In this document: positions 37,266-47,025 of the stretch, in pieces
Numbering within the stretch: the first letter of the stretch is position 1
Layout of the letters: every line of letters begins with the position of its first letter
NCBI RefSeq assembly: GCF_025399795.1
Contig: NZ_JAODTZ010000036.1
Coordinates: 1 to 64,000, forward strand
Direction: 5' to 3'
DNA from: Streptomyces rhizosphaerihabitans
GTDB taxonomy: Bacteria; Actinomycetota; Actinomycetes; Streptomycetales; Streptomycetaceae
Length of the DNA stretch: 64,000 bases
Notes under the pieces: model-generated
What the model was told of the DNA's origin: nothing
Seen by the model: only the letters and a program-made list of their open reading frames with translations
Database searches by the model: none
Position numbers and translations under genes: made by a program

Positions 37266-38486
37266 ATGATGACGTCGCAGCCCGGGGCTGCCGGCGTGGC
37301 TTCGCCCGAGCTGGACCGCACAGCGGCCTGGGGGACGGAAGAGCCGTCGGTGCTGCTGGTGGAGGACGACCCGGGCGACGCGCTGCTCGTGGAGGAGATG
37401 GTCGCCGACAGCGCGCTCGGTATGCGCCTGCGGTGGGTGCGCTCGATGGCCGAGGCGTGCGAGGTGCTCGCGTCCGAGGTCCCGGACTGCGTACTGCTCG
37501 ACCTGCACCTCCCGGACGCGCAGGGCGTGGAGGCGGTGTCGCGGGTGCGCGAGCGCGCCGAACACGTCGCCGTCGTGGTGCTCACCGGACTCGCCGAGGA
37601 GGGGACCGGTCTGGCCGCTGTGGCGGCGGGCGCACAGGACTACCTGGTCAAGGGCCGGGTCGAGCCGGAACTGTTCGGACGGGCGGTCCGCTACGCGATC
37701 CAGCGCAAGCAGGCCGAGCAGGACGCGGTGGCCTTGCAGGCAAGCCAGATGCAGGCGCGGGAGAACGCCCGCCTGGAGCGGGGGCTGCTGCCGCGCCCGC
37801 TGCTGCGCGGGGACGGCGTGGAGGTCGTGACCCGATACCGGCCCGGCCGCGCGCACGCACTGCTGGGCGGGGACTTCTACGACATCGTGCAGAGCGCCGA
37901 CGGCAGCGTGCACGCCATGATCGGTGACGTCTCCGGGCACGGTCCGGACGAGGCCGCTCTCGGGGTCGCGCTGCGCATAGCCTGGCGCACCCTCGTACTC
38001 AGCGGTGTCACGGGCGCCGACCAAGTGGGCCGGCTCGAGGAGATTCTGATGGTCGAGCGGGCCACGGTGGGAGTCTTCGCCACCCTGGTCATCCTCACCG
38101 TCAGCCCCGGCCAACGGCGCGTTCGGATGGTGCGGGCCGGCCATCACGGTGTGCTGCTGTGCGCGAGCGGCGGGGTCGAGTGGGTGGAGGTCAGGGGCGG
38201 GCCGGCGCTCGGGATCGTTCCCGGCGGGGCACGCTGGCCCGTGGAAGAGCTGGCGTTCCCGGAGGGTGCGGCCCTGGTGCTGTTCACCGACGGCCTCTTC
38301 GAAGGGCGCGTCGGGCGCGGTACGGAGCGGCTGGGCGAGGAGGGACTGCTGGCGGTGGCACGTGAGCTGGCCGATCTGGCACCGGCCGCGTTCGTCGACG
38401 GGTTGATCCAGCGGGCCGAGACGCTGGCCGAGGGACAGGGCGGCCTGGCCGACGACGTCGCCGTGCTCTATCTGCGCTGGGGCTGA
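37266..38486 (+). CDS. Response-regulator receiver fused to PP2C (SpoIIE-type) phosphatase
   Basis: A 406-residue signalling protein. Residues about 25-140 are a receiver (VLLVEDDPGDALLV acidic pocket, phospho-Asp in CVLLDLHLPDAQG, Lys in DYLVKGRVE). A coiled linker (AVALQASQMQARENARLERG) leads to a SpoIIE/PP2C serine phosphatase at about 185-406 (GGDFYDIV, IGDVSGHGPDEAA, GLADDVAVL metal ligands). This RsbU/RssB-like class dephosphorylates anti-anti-sigma proteins, so phosphorylation of the receiver would set a partner switch. Two ATGs in a row at 37266; GGGGGG upstream. The kinase gene starts 52 bases downstream. Confidence 0.92.
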   Translation: MMTSQPGAAGVASPELDRTAAWGTEEPSVLLVEDDPGDALLVEEMVADSALGMRLRWVRSMAEACEVLASEVPDCVLLDLHLPDAQGVEAVSRVRERAEHVAVVVLTGLAEEGTGLAAVAAGAQDYLVKGRVEPELFGRAVRYAIQRKQAEQDAVALQASQMQARENARLERGLLPRPLLRGDGVEVVTRYRPGRAHALLGGDFYDIVQSADGSVHAMIGDVSGHGPDEAALGVALRIAWRTLVLSGVTGADQVGRLEEILMVERATVGVFATLVILTVSPGQRRVRMVRAGHHGVLLCASGGVEWVEVRGGPALGIVPGGARWPVEELAFPEGAALVLFTDGLFEGRVGRGTERLGEEGLLAVARELADLAPAAFVDGLIQRAETLAEGQGGLADDVAVLYLRWG

Positions 38487-38538
38487 TGGGTGTGAAGGAG
38501 CGCGTGAGAACAGTGAGTCCGAGGACGGGATACGGAAC

Positions 38539-40149
38539 ATGACCGGCGAGCGGTGGGCCGGACGCCGGCTGACGGTGCAGAGCTGGATCAGGCTGGTGCT
38601 GGCGCTCATGGCGCTGCTGGTGGTCGTGGGCTCCGTGATCGGCTCCGGGCTGCTCCAGCGGACGGCCTCGGTCACCGACCATCTGCTCCTGGACATCGAG
38701 CCCGCGCAGACGGAGGCGTACCGGCTGCAGGCAGCTCTGGTGAACCAGGAGACGGGAATCCGGGGCTACGCCATCGCAGCCGACCGCCAGTTCCTGGACC
38801 CCTACGCACAGGGCAAGACGGACGAGGCGCATGCCGCCGCCCGGATGCGCGCCCTCATCGGCGACCGCCCCGAACTCCTCGACGACCTGCAGACGGTCGA
38901 GACGAGGGCGGCGGAGTGGCGGCGCACCTACGCCGAACCCCTCGTGGCGGGCGTCAAACCGGGCAGGCCGCGAACGATCGACCAGGCGACCGCCGAACGC
39001 GGCAAGAAGGCCTTCGACCGCATTCGCAGCGCTGCGGTCAAGCAGAACGCCGGACTGGCGGCGGCGGCCCAGGACGGCCGGGACCAGTTGAGGTCCTCGC
39101 GGAAGGTCCGCGACGCGGTGCTCATCGCCATGGTCGTGGTGTTCCTGGCGACCGGCGTGGTGCTGACGATCCTGATCCGCGTGCTGGTTGCACGTCCGCT
39201 GGAGGACCTGCAGATCGCCACCCGCCGGGTGGCGCGGGGTGACTTCGACCATGTCATCACCGGCGGCGGACCCGCCGACCTCACCGCGGTGGCCACGGAT
39301 GTGGAGAACATGCGGCAGCGGATAGTCGCGGAACTGGCCTCCTCCCGGGAGCAGCAGGAGATCCTCACCCGGCAGGCCGCCGACCTGGACGCGCAGGCCG
39401 TGGAGCTGCGCCGCTCCAACGCCGAGCTCGAACAGTTCGCCTATGTGGCCTCCCACGATCTGCAGGAACCGTTGCGCAAGGTGGCCTCGTTCTGCCAGCT
39501 GCTGGAGAAGCGCTACGGCGACCAGTTGGACGACCGGGCCCGGCAGTACATCGACTTCGCCGTCGACGGCGCCAAGCGCATGCAGATCCTCATCAACGAC
39601 CTGCTCACGTTCTCCCGCGTGGGCCGTGTCAACGACGCCCGCCTTCCGGTCGATCTCGACCAGGTACTCGGCAAGGCGCTGGTCAACCTGGACAGCGCTG
39701 TCACCGACAGCGGCGCCCGCGTCGACCGGCCCGACGAGCTGCCCCGGATCGTCGGGGACCCGACGCTCATGACGATGCTCTGGCAGAACCTGGTCGGCAA
39801 CGCCGTCAAGTTCCGCCACCCCGAACGCCCACCGCACATCCGGATCACGTGCGAGCGGGACCCGGAGAACCTCGACGCCTGGCGCCTGTGCGTCACGGAC
39901 AACGGCATCGGTATCCCCGCCGAGTTCGAGGACAAGGTCTTCGTCATCTTCCAGCGGCTGCACAGCCGCGATGCCTACGGTGGCACCGGCATCGGCCTCG
40001 CGCTGTGCAAGAAGATCGTCGAGTACCACGGCGGCCACATCTGGATCGACACGTCCCACACCGACGGCACACGCTTCTGCTTCACTCTCCCGTCCACCGA
40101 CGCGGGGGACACCCTTCCCGCCGGTACCGAAGACAAGGCCCTGATATGA
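38539..40149 (+). CDS. Membrane sensor histidine kinase (CHASE3-like, HAMP, HisKA, HATPase)
   Basis: A 536-residue kinase. TM1 is about 17-39. The extracytoplasmic helical domain (40-190), with NQETGIRGYAIAADRQFLDP, is of CHASE3 type. TM2 is about 193-216, then HAMP (217-270) and a coiled coil. The HisKA helix SNAELEQFAYVASHDLQEPL carries phospho-His306, and the HATPase domain has N box, GIGI, F box and GTGIGLAL. The bacteriophytochrome-like HisKA (HDLQEPLRKV) pairs naturally with Rcp1-type receivers, and its stop overlaps the start of just such a gene (ATGA). Confidence 0.93.
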   Translation: MTGERWAGRRLTVQSWIRLVLALMALLVVVGSVIGSGLLQRTASVTDHLLLDIEPAQTEAYRLQAALVNQETGIRGYAIAADRQFLDPYAQGKTDEAHAAARMRALIGDRPELLDDLQTVETRAAEWRRTYAEPLVAGVKPGRPRTIDQATAERGKKAFDRIRSAAVKQNAGLAAAAQDGRDQLRSSRKVRDAVLIAMVVVFLATGVVLTILIRVLVARPLEDLQIATRRVARGDFDHVITGGGPADLTAVATDVENMRQRIVAELASSREQQEILTRQAADLDAQAVELRRSNAELEQFAYVASHDLQEPLRKVASFCQLLEKRYGDQLDDRARQYIDFAVDGAKRMQILINDLLTFSRVGRVNDARLPVDLDQVLGKALVNLDSAVTDSGARVDRPDELPRIVGDPTLMTMLWQNLVGNAVKFRHPERPPHIRITCERDPENLDAWRLCVTDNGIGIPAEFEDKVFVIFQRLHSRDAYGGTGIGLALCKKIVEYHGGHIWIDTSHTDGTRFCFTLPSTDAGDTLPAGTEDKALI

Positions 40150-40595
40150 CAACACCCGCCGGCACTCCCATCGACGTCCTCCTCGTAGAGGACGACCCGG
40201 GCGACGAGCTCATGACCCGGGAGGCGTTCGAGGACAACAAGATCGGCAACACCCTGCACGTGGCGCGGGACGGCGAGGAGGCGCTCGACTTCCTCTACCG
40301 GCGCGGCGCCCACACCGACGTGCCGCAGCCCGACCTGATCCTCCTCGACCTCAACCTGCCCAAGTACGACGGCCGGCAGGTCCTGGAGAAGATCAAGTCG
40401 GACCCTGCCCTGTCGCACATCCCGGTCGTGGTGCTGACCACCTCCGCTGCGGAGGAGGACATCCTGCGCAGCTACAAACTGCACGCCAACGCCTATGTCA
40501 CCAAGCCGGTCGATCTGAACCAGTTCATCGCGGCCGTCCGCCAGATCGACGACTTCTTCGTCCAGGTGGTGCGCCTGCCCCGGCAGAACGGCTGA
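40146..40595 (+). CDS. Single-domain response regulator (Rcp1-like)
   Basis: A 149-residue stand-alone receiver. VLLVEDDPGDELMTREAF gives the acidic pocket, LILLDLNLPKYDG the phospho-Asp68, VVVLTTSAAEED the Thr/Ser switch and AYVTKPVDLNQF the Lys. With no output domain it probably relays phosphate between the upstream kinase and the receiver-PP2C protein. It overlaps the kinase stop by ATGA, so stoichiometry is coupled. It is the last gene of the three-gene operon. Confidence 0.93.
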   Translation: MTTPAGTPIDVLLVEDDPGDELMTREAFEDNKIGNTLHVARDGEEALDFLYRRGAHTDVPQPDLILLDLNLPKYDGRQVLEKIKSDPALSHIPVVVLTTSAAEEDILRSYKLHANAYVTKPVDLNQFIAAVRQIDDFFVQVVRLPRQNG

Positions 40596-40703
40596 CCGCC
40601 GGGGCACCACGCAGTCCGAAGGGAAACCACCGGGCCCGGTCTCCACCGGCCCGCCGGGATCCGCGGAGGCGCCGGGCAGGGAGCCGCTCCCCTCGAGCGC
40701 TCG

Positions 40704-41123
40704 TCACTCGTTGGGCGCGGCGGTGGTTATGGCGGACAGGACGGAGTCGGGTTCGTTCTCCACGGCGATGTCGCCGAGCGTGACGATGCCGACCGGGCGG
40801 CCGTCGTCGACGACCGGAATGCGCCGGACGGCGCGCTGGCGCATGAGGGTGACAGCCCGGTCGATGTCGTCGTCGGGCGAGACCGTGACCAGTACGTCGC
40901 TACAGGCCTGCGCCGCGGTCACGTGGTCGATGTTCCCGCCCCGGCACATCACGCGGACGACAAGATCCCGGTCGGTGACGACGCCGCGCAGACGTCCGCC
41001 TTCGGTGACCAGTACGGCGCCGATCCCCTCGTCCCGCATGTACCGGGCGACATCGGTGACAGGGGTCCGGGGGAGGACCGACCGAGGCGGCCCGGTCATC
41101 ACATCACGCACTGCCTCAACCAT
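40704..41123 (-). CDS. CBS-domain pair protein
   Basis: A 139-residue protein consisting only of two CBS domains (VRDVMTGPPRSVLPRTPVTD to GVVTDRDLVVRVM, and SDVLVTVSPDDDIDRAVTLM to GIVTLGDIAVE). Such Bateman modules bind adenine nucleotides; stand-alone actinobacterial members respond to stress or hypoxia. ATG 41123 (AAAGG box) gives the normal start MVEAVRDVMT; an upstream extension is unsupported. It converges with the receiver gene. Confidence 0.9.
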   Translation of the reverse strand: MVEAVRDVMTGPPRSVLPRTPVTDVARYMRDEGIGAVLVTEGGRLRGVVTDRDLVVRVMCRGGNIDHVTAAQACSDVLVTVSPDDDIDRAVTLMRQRAVRRIPVVDDGRPVGIVTLGDIAVENEPDSVLSAITTAAPNE

Positions 41124-41467
41124 CGCATCGCCTTTCGCCGTGAACGCGAGTCCCTTCGAGACCGTCCGCCACCCTGAGCCTTGGCATCCTCCGCCACTGT
41201 TCCGCGGCTGCACCGGGCGGCAAGCACTTCACAGGGCGCATGCCCGCTCCTGGCCATGACAGTCGGCCGGCTCAGTGGGTGACCGGCCTTTCACGGGCGC
41301 CACCACATAGCCGGCCGCGCAGTCCGCAGGCAGGTGTGCCCGCCGCGATCCCCGCAGGCACCACGCTGCCATCCTCAGCGCCGGCCTCAACTCAAGTGCC
41401 AAGAACACCTGGCGGACCCGCTCCACCCCGAGCCGGGTCCGGCCGCCGGGAACCATGAGGCGGGTGA
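41124..41467. other. Intergenic stretch, nothing recognised
   Basis: About 340 bases between the start of the CBS gene and the stop of the SWIM gene, both leftward. No gene or clear hairpin was found; it should hold the CBS promoter and the end of the MoxR/VWA operon transcript. Confidence 0.35.
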
Positions 41468-43390
41468 TCAGGAACTGGCCGTCTCCGGCTGCCAGGTGGC
41501 TTGTATCAACGCCCGCTCGACGCCCGTCAGATAGACGGCCGCGGCGAGCCACGCCCGTGCGTAGCCGTCCGGGTCGGCATCGCCGGTGCGGCCGAAGACG
41601 TCGCGGGTGCGTCGGTCGGCCTCCGCGGTGAGATCGGCCGCCAAGTCCGCGGCCGTGTGGAAGCCGCCGCGTCGCATGGCTGCCCCGCCCCCGGTCCGGT
41701 CGCCGTCGCGCGCGGGTTCGGCGACGGCTCTGCGGCCACCCGACACGGCGATCTCGATCAGCCGGCGCAGCCGCCACAGGGGAGCCTCCGCCAACGGGTC
41801 CGGTGGGACGTCGCTCGGGCCGTCCAGGGCGGGCGCGGCGGGCAGGACGTCCGTGGGCGGGAGATGCGCGCCCTCCAGGCGGTCGTAGCCCAGGTCGGCG
41901 CGGCCCTGCCAGTCCGCGGGCAGTCGCAACGTCGCCTCGGTGTCCGGCAGCGGGGCGACCGCGAGGGGGCGGAGAGTGGCAGCGCGGTCGGGGTCCAGGC
42001 GGCCGATCACGCGGAGCCGCAGCCCCGGCCTGGACGCGAGCCGGCGGAAGTTGGCCGTGTGGGCGAGGCCGGGATGGCCGCTGGACGGGGCCAGCCGGAT
42101 CAACAGGCCGTCTCCGTCCGGCTGTCCGGGCGGCAGTTCCCGGGCGATCAGATGCTCCCCGACCGCTCCGACGAGGATCAGGTCGCAGCCGACCAGCTCG
42201 CGCGCCGCCTGTTCGGCCCGCTCCGGGTCTGCGCCCGGTGCCACGGCGAGCCGTTCGGCGACGGACTCGGTCAACGGGCGGGCGAACAGTGCGGCGAGCG
42301 GGCCCGATGTCCACGACTGACCGGTGAGCGGGGTCGCCCGTACCCCCTTGCCGGAGCCGAGGCGGCCGTCGGAGGAGACCGTCGCGCCGGAGATCAGCAG
42401 CCCGCCACGGGCGAGTTGGGCGTGATCGAGGCTTCCCGAGCCGAGCGCGACGGTGGCCGTGGCCGCTCCCTGGGCTCGGGCCGGACCGCCGGGCTTGACG
42501 TCGGCGACGGAGAACCAGCGTCCGTCGTCGGAGACGAGATGGGTGACGACACCGCCGTAGCCGGTGGCCGCGATCACGGGTTCCCGGCACACGCCGTGAA
42601 CCCGCAGGCTGCCGCCCGGTCGGTAACTGCGGCGGGCAGTGCCGATCAACGCCTGATCCGGGTCGGCCACGGCCAACAGCGCGGTGGTGAGCAGCAGTTC
42701 GCGCACATTCGCGATGAGGTCGCCCAGCCGGTGGCCGTCGTGGCGGGCGCGTGCGCCCCGCAGCCCACGTACGACCCGCAGCGCGGCTGCCTCGGCGCGG
42801 TGCAGCCCTGCGAGGCGCGCCCTGTGTGCGGCTCGTAGCAACTCGGCCTGGGGGACCGCGCCCGCGGTGGGCACCCCGGCGGCGAGCACGGCCGCTGCCG
42901 CCGTCCACAGTTCGGACGCGGCGGCCAGCTGGGCGTCGGTGAGGGGGACGGTCTCCCCGGGCTCCGCGAGGGTCTCCTCGGCGCACCGGGCACCCGGCCC
43001 GGTGCCGGTCGAAGCGCCGAGCGCCCCGTCTGCCGCGGCGTCGGAATCCTCCTGCGGCGCGCTGTCGCCGACGGAACCCGCTTCGGCGTCCGCCTCCGCG
43101 TCGGCCAGTGGGCAGGCGCCGAGGACAGCGGCCCGGTGCAGGCACCGGGGGGCGAGCAGGCAACTGCACACCACCTGGTCCGCGTCGGTGACGGTGCCGG
43201 AGGAACCGGGTGCGAGCGTGACCTCCGCGTCCTCACCACACCGCACGCGCCGCACAGCGCCGTCGGCGACGACAGGTGCGGTCGCGTACGACTCGATCGC
43301 GGCATCCAGCTTCTTGCGCAGCCTGGTGGTCAGGCTCTCCACGGCGGCGGCGACCACATCGGGCGCCACCGGGGGCAGTTCGGCGTTCAT
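41468..43390 (-). CDS. SWIM zinc-finger protein (last gene of the MoxR/VWA operon)
   Basis: A 640-residue protein. The SWIM motif CxCx(n)CxH is VVCSCLLAPRCLH (Cys75, Cys77, Cys83, His85), which usually binds DNA or protein. An acidic low-complexity stretch follows (about 95-145), then a large helical and beta region without a named domain. Its start overlaps the VWA gene stop by ATGA. The same family mix (AAA ATPase, VWA, SWIM, DUF5682, DUF4132) occurs in the E. coli yeh region, where YehQ is the SWIM member (from memory). It is probably a substrate- or nucleic-acid-recognition subunit; the function is undescribed. Confidence 0.85.
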   Translation of the reverse strand: MNAELPPVAPDVVAAAVESLTTRLRKKLDAAIESYATAPVVADGAVRRVRCGEDAEVTLAPGSSGTVTDADQVVCSCLLAPRCLHRAAVLGACPLADAEADAEAGSVGDSAPQEDSDAAADGALGASTGTGPGARCAEETLAEPGETVPLTDAQLAAASELWTAAAAVLAAGVPTAGAVPQAELLRAAHRARLAGLHRAEAAALRVVRGLRGARARHDGHRLGDLIANVRELLLTTALLAVADPDQALIGTARRSYRPGGSLRVHGVCREPVIAATGYGGVVTHLVSDDGRWFSVADVKPGGPARAQGAATATVALGSGSLDHAQLARGGLLISGATVSSDGRLGSGKGVRATPLTGQSWTSGPLAALFARPLTESVAERLAVAPGADPERAEQAARELVGCDLILVGAVGEHLIARELPPGQPDGDGLLIRLAPSSGHPGLAHTANFRRLASRPGLRLRVIGRLDPDRAATLRPLAVAPLPDTEATLRLPADWQGRADLGYDRLEGAHLPPTDVLPAAPALDGPSDVPPDPLAEAPLWRLRRLIEIAVSGGRRAVAEPARDGDRTGGGAAMRRGGFHTAADLAADLTAEADRRTRDVFGRTGDADPDGYARAWLAAAVYLTGVERALIQATWQPETASS

Positions 43391-46300
43391 CGGGTCTCTC
43401 CGCGGAGACGGTCGCCCACCCAGCGGGCGAGGGCGAGGGGACTGAGCGCGGCGACGGGCATGCCGGCCGCGACGAGTTGCTGGGCGACGGGCACCGAGTA
43501 GCGCGGGGTGCCCGTGTCGTCCAGGGCGGCGCATCCCATCAGGTGCACCCCGGAGCTCGCCAGGGCCCGTACCTCGCCGAGGAGCCCGCCCAGCGGGTAG
43601 CCCTCCTCGAAGTCGCTCACCACCACCACGAGGGTCCGGCTGGGCACGGTGACCAGGGAGCGGGCGTGTGCCAGCCCGGCCGCGATGTGGGTGCCGCCGC
43701 CGACCCGCACCTCCAGGAGCAGCGACAACGGGTCCTCGACCCGGTCCGTCAGGTCGATCACGTCCGTCGAGAACGCGAGGAAGTGCGTGGACAGGGTGGG
43801 GACGCCGCCCAGAACGGCCGCGGTCAGGGCCGACCAGATGACGGAGGCCTCCATCGACCCGGACACGTCGACCACGAGGATGAGGCGCCAGTCCGCCTCC
43901 TTGCGCGAGCGGGTGCTGAACACCGGTCGCTCCGGTACGACCACGGTCCGTCCGTCGGCCGTCCGGCGCGCGTGGGCGAGGTTGGCCCGCAGGGTGCGCG
44001 GCAGGTCGAGCCGGCCGCCGGGCCGCCTGGTGGGGCGTGGTGTCGCGAGCCCGGTGAGGGCCGGGCGCATCCGGGTGGCGAGTTCCTTGGCCAGTTCGTC
44101 GACCAGACGACGTACGAGAGGGCGCAGCCTGGCCAGTTGCTGTTCGGGCATTCCGCCGGCGAGGGACAGGACGGAGGTGAGCAGGTCGACCGAGGGGCGG
44201 ACCGCGGCGGGGTCGAGTTCGGCCAGTACGTCGGAGCGCCCCTGGTCGGCGGCGCGTGCCAGCACCTCCTCACGGACCTCCGCGCCGAACAGCGCCTCCA
44301 GTTCCTCGGCCCATTCGCGGGCTGTCGGGAAGGACGCGTCCCGGCCGCCGCTCTGCCCCCGGGCGCCGCTTTCCCGGCCGAGGTCGGCGGAGCCCTCACC
44401 GCGGCCGGTGCCGTACAACTCGTCGAGCGCGTGCGCGTATCGGCGGGCGTTCTGCGGGAGTTTGTCGGTCTCCCGGCCGAGAAGCAGCCGCCAGCGGTCG
44501 GTGGGGGTGATCCGGAGCGTGGCGGACGGCGCCGTGGAGGCGGGTGTCTCCGCGGAGCGCGGTACGGCGGAGGGTACGGGTGATGTGGGGCGCTCGGGAT
44601 CGTCCGGGACTGTGGGGAGCCGGGAATCCGCGGGCGCCGCAGCGTTCGGCCCGGCCGGCAGACGCAGCGCGCGGAGGGCCTCGAGCCCTGCCGCGTCCGC
44701 GGCCGTCCACAGGGCGAGGAGTCTCGGCGAGGCGGTGAGCGACAGGTCGAGACGGTCGCCGAGCCGCTCGGTCACGGTGCGCAGGAGACGGTCGCGGCCT
44801 GCCGGGGTGAGCGTGTCGAAGCCCCCGCGCAGGGCGGGCAGCCGGTCGAGGAAGCCCTGGTCGGCGAGCGTGTCGATGCGGTCGAGAAGCGGGTCCAGCG
44901 CCGTCGGCGCCGACTGGAGGAGCGCGGCCGCACCGCTGAGCAGCCCGCCGAGCCGACGGCCCAGCGCATGCCGTGCCTCCGGGCCGGTTGCCGTGTCGAT
45001 CCAGCCCGCCGTACGGGCGCCGAGCATGGCGGCGTCGTCGAGGTCGAGCAGGACCCGGGCTGCCAGCGCCGCGCCCTGGACGATCGGGGAGCCCGTGCGA
45101 GCGAGGGTGCCGAGGGCGTCGTCCATCCGCAGTCCGAGACGGTGTTCACCGGCCCGTGAGGCCAGCTCGATGAGCGCGGCCGCGTCCTCCGGCCGGTCAC
45201 TGCCCGCCAACCCGGGCAGGGCGCGGACCGCCGACTCCAGGAGGCCGGTGGCCAGTTCGGCGGCGGTCTGTCGGCTGTCCTTGGTGGTGCCGGGCAGGTG
45301 GCCGCGGCACAGCGTCTCCAGCAGATCGAGTGCGGTGAGGAGTTCGGGCAGTGTGGCCGTGGCGGGGAGCACGATGGCGGCATCGGTGAGCCGCTCGGCC
45401 ACCAGCGCCGGCAGATCGCAGCGGGCGGCCGCACCGAGCGCCGCGAGGACATGGGCGCAGGTGGGACCGCCGTCCGCCGACTCCCTGCGGAAGGTCTCCC
45501 GCAGGGTGCCCTCGGCGGCCAGGGCCGCGGTCACACCGCGTATCCCGGCCAGGTCCAGCCGTACGGGGACGGCAGGCGTCCACGACACCCGCCACCGGGT
45601 GGTCAGTGCGGCCGCGTCGCCCGTTCCGGCCACCGCCACGGCCTCGCCGTAGCCCGCGCCGCAGACCGCGAGGCGCTGGAGCAGGATTTCGCGGCGCCCG
45701 TCGAGAGCGGAGCGGAGCGGGTCGAGCCGTACCTCGCGCGACGCGGGGTCGTCCGGTCCGGGCAGCCGCAGTGCGACGACCTCCGCCTCCACGCACGGGC
45801 CGAGACCCGAGCGCGGGGTGCCCGGCGCGATCCGGCCCCGGTCGGTGCCGACCAGGACCACTTCGAGCGCCCGCGCGAGGGCTCGGCCGCGGCCGAGCGG
45901 TTCGCCCTGGCCCATCACGCTCGTCAGCGCTTCGATGAGCTCGCCGCGCCCCGGCGCCGCGAGTCCGCGCACCCGGGCGAGATCACCTGCCATCCGCAGG
46001 GTCTCGGCGGCCTCGCCCGTTCCGGCGCTGTGCCCGGCCGCGCGGAGCTCCCGGCACACGTCGGTGACCGCTCGCGCGGCCGCGCCCTGCACCCGCTCGG
46101 GATCGCCTCCGGCCCGGAAGACCGCCTGCTGCCAGCGCGGGTCGCGGATGCCGGCCGGGTAGCCGGAACGGGAGTCCAGCAGATCGAAGGCGTAGGGGAC
46201 GAGGGAGGTGACGACGCCCGGGTGCTTCCCGGCAACGCTGTGATCGGCCGCCCTCGACACCGCAGCGGCGGCACCCGGAACCGGAACCGTATCGGGCGGC

Positions 46301-47025
46301 AGGGCGGCTGCCGTCAGTGCCGGGGCGTGGAACGCGCCGACGACGGCCGCGACCCGGCGCCCGTCCCCCGCGGCGCGGGTGATCGTCTCGCGCATGTGGG
46401 CCTCACGGGCCAGGTCCACCGCCGGTACTCCGCCCTGGGCCTCGGCGTCGCTGCGCAGTGCCCAACCGACGCCGAGGGCGGCACGGCGGATCGCCTCGGG
46501 GGCGGATCCCGGGGCGAGGACCTCCACACAGCGGTCCCACAGATCGTCGCCGGCACGGCCGGTCCCGGACGCGGCGAGGGCGTTCCCGAAGGAGACGGGA
46601 GCGGCCGGGGCCACCTCGGCGACCGCGGTGCGGGTGTCGCCCGAGGGGAGGGGGCCGTCCGCGTTCCACCGCGGATCGGACATCGGCAGATCGCAGCACA
46701 CGACCTCCGCTCCCCGCTCGCGCGCCCAGCGGACCGCGGCCAGCTCCGGGGAGAAGTCGGCGAACGGGTAGAAGCCGAGCCGCCCGTTCTCACCCGCCCC
46801 GGCGAGCGCGACCGGCGCGATGGTGCCCGGCGCGGCCAGATGGGTCAGCCACGGCTGGAAGTCGGCGGGCAGTTCGACGCATACGACCTCCGCCCCGCAC
46901 GCGTCGAGCAGGGCGGGCAGCGCCGCGGCGAGTGCCGGGCTGTGGTGCCGTACCCCCAGCAGGTACGGCACCACGGAGTCGGCGAGGGCGGTGACAGCCG
47001 CCCGTGGATCCTGGGTGTGCGTCAC
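43387..47025 (-). CDS. DUF5682-VWA fusion protein
   Basis: A 1212-residue fusion. The N-terminal 450 or so residues are DUF5682 (PYLLGVRHHSPALAAALPAL, VCVELPADFQPWL, FYPFADFSPEL, later AAVVGAFHAPAL). A long alpha-helical middle follows. The last 190 residues are a von Willebrand A domain with a complete MIDAS (VVDVSGSMEAS, GGGTH, VVSDFEEGYP). The DUF5682 and VWA parts are, to my knowledge, separate proteins in the E. coli yeh cluster, so the fusion ties them together. GTG 47025 overlaps the ATPase stop (GTGA) and has a GGAG box, preferred over ATG 47061. VWA proteins with MoxR partners act as metal-dependent adaptors for chaperone-like AAA machines. Confidence 0.88.
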   Translation of the reverse strand: MTHTQDPRAAVTALADSVVPYLLGVRHHSPALAAALPALLDACGAEVVCVELPADFQPWLTHLAAPGTIAPVALAGAGENGRLGFYPFADFSPELAAVRWARERGAEVVCCDLPMSDPRWNADGPLPSGDTRTAVAEVAPAAPVSFGNALAASGTGRAGDDLWDRCVEVLAPGSAPEAIRRAALGVGWALRSDAEAQGGVPAVDLAREAHMRETITRAAGDGRRVAAVVGAFHAPALTAAALPPDTVPVPGAAAAVSRAADHSVAGKHPGVVTSLVPYAFDLLDSRSGYPAGIRDPRWQQAVFRAGGDPERVQGAAARAVTDVCRELRAAGHSAGTGEAAETLRMAGDLARVRGLAAPGRGELIEALTSVMGQGEPLGRGRALARALEVVLVGTDRGRIAPGTPRSGLGPCVEAEVVALRLPGPDDPASREVRLDPLRSALDGRREILLQRLAVCGAGYGEAVAVAGTGDAAALTTRWRVSWTPAVPVRLDLAGIRGVTAALAAEGTLRETFRRESADGGPTCAHVLAALGAAARCDLPALVAERLTDAAIVLPATATLPELLTALDLLETLCRGHLPGTTKDSRQTAAELATGLLESAVRALPGLAGSDRPEDAAALIELASRAGEHRLGLRMDDALGTLARTGSPIVQGAALAARVLLDLDDAAMLGARTAGWIDTATGPEARHALGRRLGGLLSGAAALLQSAPTALDPLLDRIDTLADQGFLDRLPALRGGFDTLTPAGRDRLLRTVTERLGDRLDLSLTASPRLLALWTAADAAGLEALRALRLPAGPNAAAPADSRLPTVPDDPERPTSPVPSAVPRSAETPASTAPSATLRITPTDRWRLLLGRETDKLPQNARRYAHALDELYGTGRGEGSADLGRESGARGQSGGRDASFPTAREWAEELEALFGAEVREEVLARAADQGRSDVLAELDPAAVRPSVDLLTSVLSLAGGMPEQQLARLRPLVRRLVDELAKELATRMRPALTGLATPRPTRRPGGRLDLPRTLRANLAHARRTADGRTVVVPERPVFSTRSRKEADWRLILVVDVSGSMEASVIWSALTAAVLGGVPTLSTHFLAFSTDVIDLTDRVEDPLSLLLEVRVGGGTHIAAGLAHARSLVTVPSRTLVVVVSDFEEGYPLGGLLGEVRALASSGVHLMGCAALDDTGTPRYSVPVAQQLVAAGMPVAALSPLALARWVGDRLRGETR

